A stretch of 57,335 nucleotides of DNA, from positions 1 to 57,335 of the forward strand of contig JAIEOJ010000277.1 of assembly GCA_019750575.1 (NCBI GenBank). Direction: 5' to 3'. Below are positions 19,706 through 30,263 of this stretch, one piece after another; the stretch's first letter is position 1, and each line of letters opens with the position of its first letter. A program made the translations under genes and the position numbers. This DNA is from Rhodocyclaceae bacterium. GTDB taxonomy: Bacteria; Pseudomonadota; Gammaproteobacteria; Burkholderiales; Rhodocyclaceae. The notes beneath the pieces are model-generated. The model had not been told where the DNA came from. It searched no databases and was given only the letters and a program-made list of their open reading frames with translations.

Positions 19706-19727
19706 TTTCATTTTTAATGTATTGAAA
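19706..19727. promoter_or_regulatory. Upstream repeat copy 2 (candidate enhancer-binding-protein site)
   Basis: TTTCATTTTTAATGTATTGAAA; starts 61 bp after copy 1. Confidence 0.5.
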
Positions 19728-19746
19728 AGCAAGCGCTTAGCGTTGA

Positions 19747-19762
19747 TGGCACGAGATATGCT
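19747..19762 (+). promoter_or_regulatory. Sigma54 (-24/-12) promoter
   Basis: TGGCACGAGATATGCT vs consensus TGGCACG-N4-TTGCW; GG and GC correctly spaced. Confidence 0.75.
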
Positions 19763-19799
19763 GTTGTGAGCACATAGCAACTCACGACTGAGGTCCATC

Positions 19800-20459
19800 A
19801 TGGCCAAGCTCACACACACCCTCCGCAGTTTTCTGCTGGCCGCCGTCCTCGGGCTGAGCACCCAGGCCCATGCCGGCCTGAGCTACAGCACCTGGACCAG
19901 CAACGATCCGCTCACCGGCAACTACATCCTGAATGTTGATCATGTCGGCAGCGACTTCATCTACAACCTGACCATCAATCCCTGGAATGCCGAAGCCCTG
20001 GGCATCTTCTTCGATCTCGACAACGTCAGCATCGGCAGCAGCGGCTTCAGCAACCTGAGCCCGGCCGCGCCCATGCAGCTCTTCGCCACCGACACCAGCA
20101 GCAGCACCTGCGGATCGGGTTGCAACCTGAACGGCCTGACCCTGCCGACACTCGTCGGCGGCGACTGGGAGCTGGTGTTCCGCCTCGGCGGCAGCGGCTT
20201 TGATGGCCTGCAGAGCTTTGCGTGGAAGACCAGTGATTTCGGCCTCGACCTCTCCGCTTTCGGCCTGGTCGGCATTCGTGCCCAGCAGCTGTGCAGCGAA
20301 GGAAACCTGCTGAGTAATGGCGACAGCGGCTGTACCGGCAGCGACAAGGCCTATGGCTATGCCACGCCTTCCCTGGAAGTGCCGGAACCCGGCATTCTCG
20401 CCCTGGTGGCCGCAGCACTGCTGGGTCTGGGTCTGGCACGCCGCAAGCAGATGCGCTGA
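19800..20459 (+). CDS. PEP-CTERM sorting domain protein
   Basis: Signal peptide and C-terminal VPEPGILALVAAALLGLGLARRKQMR. Confidence 0.92.
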   Translation: MAKLTHTLRSFLLAAVLGLSTQAHAGLSYSTWTSNDPLTGNYILNVDHVGSDFIYNLTINPWNAEALGIFFDLDNVSIGSSGFSNLSPAAPMQLFATDTSSSTCGSGCNLNGLTLPTLVGGDWELVFRLGGSGFDGLQSFAWKTSDFGLDLSAFGLVGIRAQQLCSEGNLLSNGDSGCTGSDKAYGYATPSLEVPEPGILALVAAALLGLGLARRKQMR

Positions 20460-20481
20460 TCAGGACCGGCTTCAATCCTGA

Positions 20482-20505
20482 AAATGGCGCCTGCGGGCGC
20501 CATTT
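20482..20505 (+). terminator. Rho-independent terminator
   Basis: AAATGGCGCC-TGCG-GGCGCCATTT followed by TT. Confidence 0.8.
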
Positions 20506-20558
20506 TTCATGGGCACGGAAATACCAGATTGACAGTCTACTTTGCTCGCAGGCTTAAT

Positions 20559-20574
20559 TAGAACAATCGTTCTA
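20559..20574. promoter_or_regulatory. Candidate TetR operator
   Basis: TAGAAC-AATC-GTTCTA, 13 nt before the regulator ATG. Confidence 0.6.
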
Positions 20575-20587
20575 GTTGGAGCCCGCG

Positions 20588-21181
20588 ATGCGCCCCACCC
20601 CTGCCAAAGACGCCCTGCTCGAAGCCGCCTGCCAGCTCTTCTACACGCAGGGCATACGCGGCACCAGCGTCGAAGCCATTCTCGAACGCGCCGGCGTCGC
20701 GCGGCAGAGCCTCTACCAGCACTTCGAGTCCAAGGACGGTCTGGTCGCCGCCTTCCTCAAGCTGCGCGACGAGCGCTGGTGCGGCTGGATGAACGACTAT
20801 GTCGAAGCGGCCAGCGACGATCCGCTGGAACGCATCTACGCTATCTACGACTTCCTCGCCGACTGGTTTGCCCAGTCCGACTTCAGCGGCTGCGCCTTCA
20901 TCAATACCGCCGCCGAATATGGCAATCCCGAACATCCCTTCCATGTGCTGTCGGCGCGCCACAAGGCACGCGTGCTGGCCGATATCGAACGCCTGTGCCG
21001 CGCTGCCGCCCTGCCCGACCACCAGACCTTGGCACGCCAGCTGGCCCTGCTGATGGAGGGCGCCATCGTCACCGAGCAGGTCACACCGGGCAGCCATGCC
21101 GCCGCCGAGGCGAAGCACATCGCCCGTATCCTGATTCAGTTCCGCACCACCCCCAACCCCAAACCCTGGAGCAAGCAATGA
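20588..21181 (+). CDS. TetR/AcrR-family transcriptional regulator
   Basis: [38 protein letters not shown]. Confidence 0.92.
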   Translation: MRPTPAKDALLEAACQLFYTQGIRGTSVEAILERAGVARQSLYQHFESKDGLVAAFLKLRDERWCGWMNDYVEAASDDPLERIYAIYDFLADWFAQSDFSGCAFINTAAEYGNPEHPFHVLSARHKARVLADIERLCRAAALPDHQTLARQLALLMEGAIVTEQVTPGSHAAAEAKHIARILIQFRTTPNPKPWSKQ

Positions 21182-21657
21182 GCACAGCACCCAACATCCG
21201 TCCCCCGCTGCCGCCCTTCACCGCCGAAACCGCCGACCAGAAAGCGCGCGCCGCCGAGGATGGCTGGAATTCGCGCGATGCCGTCAAGGTGTCCATGGCC
21301 TATACGGAAAACAGCAAGTGGCGCAACCGCGCCGAGATCTTTGAGGGCCGCGACAAGATCGTGGAATTCCTCAAGCGCAAATGGGCGCGGGAAATCGAAT
21401 ACCGCCTGATCAAGGAAGTCTGGGCGTATACCGACAACCGCATCGCCGTGCGTTTTGCCTATGAATGGAAGGACGACTCCGGTCAGTGGTACCGCTCCTA
21501 CGGCAACGAGAACTGGGAGTTCGACGCCAACGGCCTGATGCAGGCGCGCCACGCCAGCATCAACGACCTGCCGATCAAGGAGGAAGAGCGCAAGTTCCGC
21601 TGGCCGCAAGGGCGCCGCCCCGACGATCACCCGGGGCTCAGCGAACTGGGGCTTTGA
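21178..21657 (+). CDS. DUF1348 / NTF2-like protein
   Basis: [44 protein letters not shown]. Confidence 0.82.
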   Translation: MSTAPNIRPPLPPFTAETADQKARAAEDGWNSRDAVKVSMAYTENSKWRNRAEIFEGRDKIVEFLKRKWAREIEYRLIKEVWAYTDNRIAVRFAYEWKDDSGQWYRSYGNENWEFDANGLMQARHASINDLPIKEEERKFRWPQGRRPDDHPGLSELGL

Positions 21658-21686
21658 GAGGAAGCAAGGGCCTCTCGCGCTGGCAA

Positions 21687-21732
21687 AAAGCAGTGCAATC
21701 GGCGACAATTGCACGCTTTATTGCACTGCTTT
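21687..21732. promoter_or_regulatory. Inverted repeat in lysS leader region
   Basis: AAAGCAGTGCAAT-N20-ATTGCACTGCTTT, perfect 13-bp arms. Confidence 0.55.
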
Positions 21733-21745
21733 CCCGAATTCCGCC

Positions 21746-23256
<1,511 letters not shown>

Positions 23257-23260
<4 letters not shown>

Positions 23261-24090
23261 GCGACGCGCATTTCGGCGCGCCCGACCAGGACGCGCTGGT
23301 CAGCGCAGCAGAAGCTGCGCTGACCGAAAAACCCCAGCATCGCACCCTGCTCATCGAGCACGGCGGCCGCCGCTACATCGCCAAGCGCCTGGCCGAACGG
23401 CCGCGGCGCCTGATGCAAACCCTGTTCATGCGCTGGCTGGTGAACAGGATTACCGGCCAGCCGCTGCCCATGCGTACGCTGGCGCTGTCCGAATCCGCCA
23501 GCAGCATGGATTACGAAGCGCAGCGGATTGCCACGCTGGCAGCTGCCGGCGCGCGCGTACCGCGCATCGCGCACCGCACCAACGAGTACCTCCTGCTCGA
23601 ACACTGCGGCACGGTCGTCGCCAGCCTGCTCGAAAAATGGGCACCCGACACCTGGCGCAGCGAGCTGCCGCGCATGGCCCGCGAGCTCGGTGAATTCCAC
23701 GCCGCCGGCCTGTGGCACGGTGGCGCGCAGATCAAGAACGTGACGCTGCAGGACGGCAGCTTCACGCGCATCGACTTCGAGGAAAACTTCGGCGAGTTTC
23801 TGCCGCTGCCGGTGACGCAGACGGCCGACCTGCTGCTCTTCCTCAACTCCGTCTCGCTGGCCGGCCCCATCGACGAAGCCGAATCGCGCCGCATCCTGCC
23901 GCTGCTGCTCAAGGAATATCTGGACGCCCATGCCGACCCGGCCGGCATCCTCGACACGCTGAATCGCGCACGGCCCCTGCTCGGCCACATCGTCGGCGCT
24001 GCCAGGCCCTTCCGCCGCTACACACGCAAGAGTTACCGGCGCATGGTCATCATCATCGACACACTGGACCAGCAGCTGTCGGCAGCATGA
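23257..24090 (+). CDS. Bud32/KdkA-like kinase-fold protein
   Basis: [35 protein letters not shown] kinase-like catalytic loop and DFE; GTG start overlapping lysS stop. Confidence 0.7.
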
Positions 24091-25985
24091 TCGAAGCGGC
24101 CCGGCTTGAATGGGCCGCCGACGGCACGCCCATCTCCTCCAGCTACGACGACGTCTACCACTCCACCGAAGGCGGGCTGGCGCAGACGCGTCATGTCTTC
24201 ATCGCCGGCAACGCCCTGCCGCAACGCTGGCAGGGCCGCAAGCACTTTTGCATCCTCGAGACCGGCTTCGGCCTGGGCCTGAACTTTCTCGCCACCTGGC
24301 AAGCCTGGCGCAATGATCCGGCGCGCTGCGAAGGTCTGCACTTCATCAGCACCGAGTTGCATCCCTTCAGACGCGAGGATCTGGCGCGCCTGCATGCACG
24401 CTGGCCCGAGCTCGCCGACATGGCCGCCCAGCTGCAGGCGGCCTGGCCACCGCTGACGGCCGGCTTTCATCACCTGCTGCTCGATGGAGGCAGGGTAACG
24501 CTAACCCTGCTGTTCGGCGATGCCAACAGCACGCTGCCCCAGCTTGTGGGTAGCGCAGACGCCTTCTATCTCGACGGCTTCGCACCGCAGAAGAATCCAC
24601 GCCTCTGGTCACCGGCGCTCCTGCAGACGCTCAGTCAGCACGCCGCCCCCGGCGCCACGCTGGCCAGCTGGTGCGTCGCCGGCGAAGTGCGCACTGCCCT
24701 GCGCGAACAGGGCTGGACGCTGCGCAAGCGACCGGGCTACGCGCACAAATGGCAGATGCTCACGGCACGCCGCGCTGAAGCCATTGCGGACGGGCCGCCC
24801 CATGCTGCGGCAATCGCGCCCACCGATGCCATCATCATCGGCGCCGGCATCGCCGGTTGCAGCCTGGCCGAGGCACTCGCGCGGCGCGGCTGGCAGATCA
24901 CCCTGCTTGAACAGAACGCAGCGGCGGCGCAGGCGGCCTCCGGCAACCCGGCCGGCCTGCTGCACCCCATGCTGGCGAAGGACGACAATCTGGCGGCGCG
25001 CTTTTCCCGCGCCGCCTATCTCTACAGCCTGCGCCTGCTGAGCCGTCTCGACCCGGAAGCCGGTTTCTGGCAGGCCGGCGGCATGCTGCAACTGGCCGAG
25101 GATGTCGCCGATGCCGACAAGCTGCGCAGCAGTTGCAGCAGGCTGCCGGCCGACTACGCCGCCTGGGTGGAACAGGCCGAGGCCAGCCGCCTCGCCGGGC
25201 TGCCGGTGGCGGCCGGCGGCGTATGGTTTGCACACGGCGCCTGGGTCAAACCGCCGGCCTTGTGCATGGCGCTGCTGCAGGCCGCCGGCGCCCGGGTGCA
25301 CACGCGCTACGGCTGCACGGTGCACGCCCTGCGCCATCAGGACGGTAACTGGCTGGCCCTCGATACCGCGGGCCGCGTGCTCGCCCGCGCCCGCCACCTC
25401 ATCCTTGCCAATGCGGCCGCAGCCAATCAACTGCTGCCGGAACTCACGCTGACCCTGCGCGGCATACGCGGCCAGCTCAGCTATCTGCCGGATGCGGCCC
25501 TCGCCGGACTCGACACGGCACTGTGCGGGGCCGGCTACGCGATACGCAACGGGAGCGCGCAGGCCATCATCGGGGCCAGCTTTGTCGAGGACGACAGCGA
25601 TACCGCCTTGCGCGCAACAGAACACGCCGACAATCTGCGCAAGCTGCGGCAGCTCCTGCCCGGCTTCGCGCATCAGCCCGATCCCGCCACCCTGCCCGGC
25701 CGCGTGAGCTTCCGCGCCGCCAGTCACGACCGCCTGCCCCTGGTCGGCACCCTGCCGCAAGTCCAGCTCCGCGAACAGGACACCCTCGCCGGCCTGCCGC
25801 GTCAGGCCGGACTGCACATCCTCGCCGGCTTTGGCGCCCGCGGCCTCAGCTGGGCCCCCCTGGCCGCCGAAGTGCTGGCCGCACAACTGGCCGCCGAGTG
25901 CCTGCCCCTGGAACAGCCCCTGGTACGCGCGCTGGATCCGGCACGGTTTCATTTACGCACAATCCGGCGGATGGCCAACCGTTAA
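24087..25985 (+). CDS. mnmC: Bifunctional tRNA mnm5s2U biosynthesis protein MnmC
   Basis: Methyltransferase domain FCILETGFGLGLNFLATWQAW plus FAD domain AIIIGAGIAGCSLAEALARRGW. Confidence 0.93.
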   Translation: MIEAARLEWAADGTPISSSYDDVYHSTEGGLAQTRHVFIAGNALPQRWQGRKHFCILETGFGLGLNFLATWQAWRNDPARCEGLHFISTELHPFRREDLARLHARWPELADMAAQLQAAWPPLTAGFHHLLLDGGRVTLTLLFGDANSTLPQLVGSADAFYLDGFAPQKNPRLWSPALLQTLSQHAAPGATLASWCVAGEVRTALREQGWTLRKRPGYAHKWQMLTARRAEAIADGPPHAAAIAPTDAIIIGAGIAGCSLAEALARRGWQITLLEQNAAAAQAASGNPAGLLHPMLAKDDNLAARFSRAAYLYSLRLLSRLDPEAGFWQAGGMLQLAEDVADADKLRSSCSRLPADYAAWVEQAEASRLAGLPVAAGGVWFAHGAWVKPPALCMALLQAAGARVHTRYGCTVHALRHQDGNWLALDTAGRVLARARHLILANAAAANQLLPELTLTLRGIRGQLSYLPDAALAGLDTALCGAGYAIRNGSAQAIIGASFVEDDSDTALRATEHADNLRKLRQLLPGFAHQPDPATLPGRVSFRAASHDRLPLVGTLPQVQLREQDTLAGLPRQAGLHILAGFGARGLSWAPLAAEVLAAQLAAECLPLEQPLVRALDPARFHLRTIRRMANR

Positions 25986-26003
25986 TGCTTGCTAAAATAA
26001 CAA

Positions 26004-26029
26004 GAAATATGCAACATTCTGCATATTTC
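26004..26029. promoter_or_regulatory. Inverted repeat upstream of porin/PBP/DGC operon
   Basis: GAAATATGCA-ACATTC-TGCATATTTC perfect 10-bp arms, 17 nt before ATG. Confidence 0.55.
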
Positions 26030-26046
26030 AGAAGCAGCGGCTCGTC

Positions 26047-27324
26047 ATGGCGAAATTCAAGGGAGGCCTTAGATCAGCAGCAGTGGGCGTTTTCGCCTGC
26101 CTGCTCCTCAATGGCATGGCGGCACACGCCGACGAGGGTTTCACTTTCAGCGGATTTGGCTCGCTCGGTGGCGTGCATGAAAATGCCCCGAATGCCGGCT
26201 TCACCCGCTACCCCACCCAGCCGCAAGCCGAAAACAACAATACCTCCCTGCTGACCGACAGCCTGCTCGGGCTGCAGGCGAATTACGCGATCACGCCGCA
26301 ATGGGAGGCCGTCGCCCAGCTGGTCGTGCGCGACCAGAAGCACACCAGCGTCAATCGCTCGCTCGAATGGGCCTATCTCAAGTGGCGGCCCGACACCAAT
26401 GTCGACCTGCGCTTCGGCCGGGTGGGCGCCGATGCCTTCATGCTCTCGGACTACCGCCATGTCGGCTTCGCCCAGCTCTGGGCACGCCCACCGGGCGAGT
26501 TCTACGGCTGGATCCCGGTCTTCTCCATCAACGGCGGCGATGCCAGCTACCGTTTCCGCAGCGGCGATACCTACTGGCAGCTCAAGGGCCAGCTCGGCAC
26601 CAGCAAGAGCCAGCTGCCGACCGGCCCTGACACCACCTACGCCTTCGAGGCAGACCGCTTCCGCAACCTCAGCCTGCGGGCGGAACAGGGACCGTGGCAG
26701 TTCATGACTGCCATCACCATGCTACGCGTGGGTTCCGAAGCCGTGCCTGGCACGCTCAACACCAATCTGAACCAGATCGCGGGCTCGCCCTTCGCCCCGG
26801 CGGCGATCCGCAACGAGGCCCGCCAGCTGAACCAGGGCTTGTGGATAAAGGGCGCCGATGTGCGCTACCTCACCCTCGGCGGAGCCTACCAGGATGGCAC
26901 CTGGCAGATACAGGGCGAGATCGCGAAGATCACCAGCGACAGCAAGCTGACGCCTACCGGCTTGAGCGGCTACATTTCCGCCGGTCGCCGCTTCGGCAGC
27001 ATCACGCCCTATGCGGTCCTGTCGGCATTCCGCAGCGACCGCTCGGAAACGCTGGCCGGCAACAACTGGTCCGCCCTCGGCGCCAGCGCCGTCACCGTGC
27101 AGACCGCAGCCGTCGCCGCCTACAACAGCTACCGCATCGACCAGACCGGGCTGGCGCTGGGCGTGCGCTGGGACATCAACAGCCGCACGGCCCTCAAGCT
27201 GCAGTGGGATCGCAAGGACATCAACGCACGCGGCTACGGCCTGTGGCAGATGGACAATACCCGTTACGGTAGCAGCGACAGCACCGTGAACATCTTCAGC
27301 GCAGTACTCGACTTCACCTTCTGA
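26047..27324 (+). CDS. Outer-membrane porin-like beta-barrel protein
   Basis: Signal peptide, alternating beta-strand pattern, C-terminal VNIFSAVLDFTF. Confidence 0.8.
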   Translation: MAKFKGGLRSAAVGVFACLLLNGMAAHADEGFTFSGFGSLGGVHENAPNAGFTRYPTQPQAENNNTSLLTDSLLGLQANYAITPQWEAVAQLVVRDQKHTSVNRSLEWAYLKWRPDTNVDLRFGRVGADAFMLSDYRHVGFAQLWARPPGEFYGWIPVFSINGGDASYRFRSGDTYWQLKGQLGTSKSQLPTGPDTTYAFEADRFRNLSLRAEQGPWQFMTAITMLRVGSEAVPGTLNTNLNQIAGSPFAPAAIRNEARQLNQGLWIKGADVRYLTLGGAYQDGTWQIQGEIAKITSDSKLTPTGLSGYISAGRRFGSITPYAVLSAFRSDRSETLAGNNWSALGASAVTVQTAAVAAYNSYRIDQTGLALGVRWDINSRTALKLQWDRKDINARGYGLWQMDNTRYGSSDSTVNIFSAVLDFTF

Positions 27325-27326
27325 GT

Positions 27327-27800
27327 ATGCGCGCCCCTCACCGCCCCCCTCCGCACCGCCCTCCTCCGCACCGACTCCTGCGCGCCTGCCTGGCGCTGTG
27401 CTGCGCCCTGGCCTGGGGGGTGGCGCAGGCCGACATCTTCGTCATCGTGAATAACGCCAACCCGGTGCGCCAGCTCAGCAATCAGGAAGTTGCCGATCTC
27501 TATCTCGGCCGCGCCCGCAACTATCCGAACGGCGCGCCGGTGCAGATCCTCGACCAGGCGAACTCGCGCAGCGAGCGCGAACAGTTCTTCCGCCTCCTGC
27601 TCAACATGCCGCTGGCCCAGGTCAATGCCTACTGGGCCCGCCTCACCTTCACCGGGCGCCAGTCGCCGCCGGAAGTACGCAACGACGACCAGGCTGTCGT
27701 GGCCAGCGTCAGCCGCTCGGTCCAGGCCATCGGCTACGTCGGTAGCCGGCCGCAGCATCCCGACGTTCATGTCATCCTGCAGCTGCACGACTCGCCATGA
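27327..27800 (+). CDS. Small phosphate-binding (PstS)-like periplasmic protein
   Basis: IFVIVNNANPVRQLSNQEVADLYLGRARNYPNGAPVQILDQANSRSEREQFFRLLL. Confidence 0.75.
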   Translation: MRAPHRPPPHRPPPHRLLRACLALCCALAWGVAQADIFVIVNNANPVRQLSNQEVADLYLGRARNYPNGAPVQILDQANSRSEREQFFRLLLNMPLAQVNAYWARLTFTGRQSPPEVRNDDQAVVASVSRSVQAIGYVGSRPQHPDVHVILQLHDSP

Positions 27801-29401
27801 AGCCCGCGCCGCCACTCATCTCGCTGGAACGTAAGCTGATTGCGGCGCTTGGTTTTGCCGCCCTGCTGTTCAGCCTGATCGCCGGTGGCGCCGATTACCT
27901 GCATACCTATCGCAACGAGCTCGACCGCAGCCGCGCCAGCTTCGACAATCTCGCCGCCACCGTGCAGTCATCGGCCGCGATTGCCGCCTTCGTCGGCAAC
28001 GCCACCATCGCCGATGACATCGCCGAAGGACTGCTCAAGAATCAGGAAATCCTCGGCGTCCAGATCCAGGGCGGCAGGAACTTCTCCTTCCGGCAGGCCA
28101 AGATCGTGGATACCGAGGAATGGCCGGAGCACGCCACGCTCTCCTACCCGCTGTATTCGCCCACCCTGCTTGATGAAAACATCGGCCAGCTGAGCATCCT
28201 CACCGACGCCAGGCTGCTCGAGGCGCGCGCCCGCGCAGCGGCCTTCAACCAGCTCCTGTTCCTTATCGGGCAGACCCTGCTGCTGGCGGCCATACTCGCC
28301 TTCACCTACCGCCAGCTGGTCGGCCGCCCCTTGCTGCGCCTGACCCAGACGCTGGTTGCGATCGAACCGGGCAGCGACCAGCGCATTCCGATCGCCGACA
28401 ACGACCGCGACAATGAAATCGGCCATGTCGCCAGCAGCGTCAACCACTATCTGGAAATCAGCGAACGCGCGCTGATGATCGAGCGCGAGCTGCTGGCGCG
28501 GGTGCAGAAGCTCGAAAGCCATTACCGGCGCATCTTCGAATCGGCCAAGGTCGGCATCATGGTGCTGGAGATGGACGGCAGCCTGATCAACTGCAATACG
28601 GCCGTCAGCAACCGTGCCGAGCAGGCCGGGCCGCCCTCCGGCGAGGACAGCGACTACCTGGCACGCATCTTCAAGCAGCCGGCCAAGGCCTGGACGCTGA
28701 TCGAGCAGGCGCGCAGCAGCGGTCTGGTCGTCAACGGCGACCTCGAACTTCTCAACAACGAAGGCGAATCGCGCTGGGCGCATTGCCTGTTCTCCATCGG
28801 GCGCTTTCCCGAAGAGGACCAGCACTACATCGAGGCAGTGTTCTACGACGTGACATCGCGCCGTATGCGTGAGGAAAAGGCGCTGCGCTCGGCCGAGCGC
28901 GATGTGCTCACCGACCTCATCAATCGCCGCGGTGCGCTCGCCTACCTTGAACAGGCGCTGGTCGATGCACGCCTCGAAGGCAAGGGCGTGACCCTGTTCT
29001 TCTTCGATCTTGACGGCTTCAAGTCGATCAACGACACCTACGGCCACGCCGCCGGTGACATCGTGCTGGTCGAGGTTGCGCGTCGTCTGCGCGGCGTGCG
29101 CAAGCGCTCTTCCGACCTGCTCGCCCGCCTCGGCGGTGACGAGTTCGTACTCGCCGCCTACGGCATGCACAAGACCGATGATGGCGCCCATCAGCTTGCC
29201 CAGGCCCTGCTGACCACCATGCAGACACCGATCGCGCTGGACCAGGGCCAGACCGCCTGTATCGGCGTCAGCATCGGCATTGCCGGCTACCCCGAAAACG
29301 CCGACAACGTGGCCGCGCTGCTGGAGACCGCCGACCAGGCCATGTATAGTGCAAAGAAGCGCGGCAAGAACCGCTACCAGGTAGCGGCGTCGAAAATGTA
29401 A
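27797..29401 (+). CDS. Membrane diguanylate cyclase with CHASE8-like, HAMP, PAS and GGDEF domains
   Basis: Two TM helices flanking a periplasmic domain; RLGGDEF active site with RSSD I-site. Confidence 0.9.
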   Translation: MKPAPPLISLERKLIAALGFAALLFSLIAGGADYLHTYRNELDRSRASFDNLAATVQSSAAIAAFVGNATIADDIAEGLLKNQEILGVQIQGGRNFSFRQAKIVDTEEWPEHATLSYPLYSPTLLDENIGQLSILTDARLLEARARAAAFNQLLFLIGQTLLLAAILAFTYRQLVGRPLLRLTQTLVAIEPGSDQRIPIADNDRDNEIGHVASSVNHYLEISERALMIERELLARVQKLESHYRRIFESAKVGIMVLEMDGSLINCNTAVSNRAEQAGPPSGEDSDYLARIFKQPAKAWTLIEQARSSGLVVNGDLELLNNEGESRWAHCLFSIGRFPEEDQHYIEAVFYDVTSRRMREEKALRSAERDVLTDLINRRGALAYLEQALVDARLEGKGVTLFFFDLDGFKSINDTYGHAAGDIVLVEVARRLRGVRKRSSDLLARLGGDEFVLAAYGMHKTDDGAHQLAQALLTTMQTPIALDQGQTACIGVSIGIAGYPENADNVAALLETADQAMYSAKKRGKNRYQVAASKM

Positions 29402-29473
29402 GACTTCATGAAAATCCTGCTCCTGCGCGGCAATTGACCCTTAAATTGGATCACACAGCACAAGGAGAACAAT

Positions 29474-30181
29474 ATGTCTGCCATCCCTCCCGTACCAGCG
29501 GCCAAATCCGGTTTGCATCCGGTGATCTGGATTGCCGCGATTGCGGTGATCCTCTTCAGCGTGGTCGGCATTGCCGCCATGACCGGGCTCCTGCCCGGCA
29601 AGAGCGCCGCGCCCGAGGCCCCGGCCAAAGAAGCCAGCGCCAGCCCCGAAGTCGCACCCGCGACGCCAGCCCCGGTGGCCGTGGCAACGCCGGCCCCGGC
29701 GCCAAGCGCACCGGCCAGCCAGCCGGTTGAAAAGAAGGTCGCCAAGCCGGTCGTCAAGCAGGCCAGCACCACCTCCAGCAAGCCGGCCAGCAGCAGCGAC
29801 GATCAGCGCGTCACCTACAGTTCCAAGCCGGCGCCGCCGCCGCCCTGCCCCGACTGCGCCGTGATCTCGAGTATTGAGCCGGTTGCCGTCGAAGGCGAAG
29901 GCAGCGGCCTCGGTGCGATTGCCGGCGGCGTGCTCGGGGCCGTCATCGGTAACCAGATCGGCGGCGGCTCCGGTCGTGATGTCGCGCGCATTGCCGGCAT
30001 CGCCGGTGGCGCCTACGCCGGCCATCAGATCGAGAAGTCGCAGCGCGCCGGTACCGCCTACGACATCGTGGTGCGCTTCGTCGAGGACGGCAGCACCCAG
30101 CGTTTCCGCGAAAACGCCGCGCCGGTGTGGCAGGTGGGTGACAAGGTGCGCGTTGAAAACGGCCGCCTGGTACCGCGCTGA
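29474..30181 (+). CDS. Glycine-zipper 2TM-domain protein
   Basis: IAGGVLGAVIGNQIGGGSGRDVARIAGIAGGAYAGHQIE. Confidence 0.85.
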   Translation: MSAIPPVPAAKSGLHPVIWIAAIAVILFSVVGIAAMTGLLPGKSAAPEAPAKEASASPEVAPATPAPVAVATPAPAPSAPASQPVEKKVAKPVVKQASTTSSKPASSSDDQRVTYSSKPAPPPPCPDCAVISSIEPVAVEGEGSGLGAIAGGVLGAVIGNQIGGGSGRDVARIAGIAGGAYAGHQIEKSQRAGTAYDIVVRFVEDGSTQRFRENAAPVWQVGDKVRVENGRLVPR

Positions 30182-30200
30182 ACCAGACTGATCACCTGAA

Positions 30201-30226
30201 AAACGGCCGTCTTCGGACGGCCGTTT
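30201..30226 (+). terminator. Rho-independent terminator
   Basis: AAACGGCCGT-CTTCGG-ACGGCCGTTT. Confidence 0.8.
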
Positions 30227-30263
30227 GCTTTTGCGGCGCTGCCGCCTGGCTTAGAATGCGCGC

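Noticed and set aside
27968-29191. 407-aa minus-strand ORF opposite the CHASE8-GGDEF gene
   Set aside because: Antisense shadow ORF without recognisable family.
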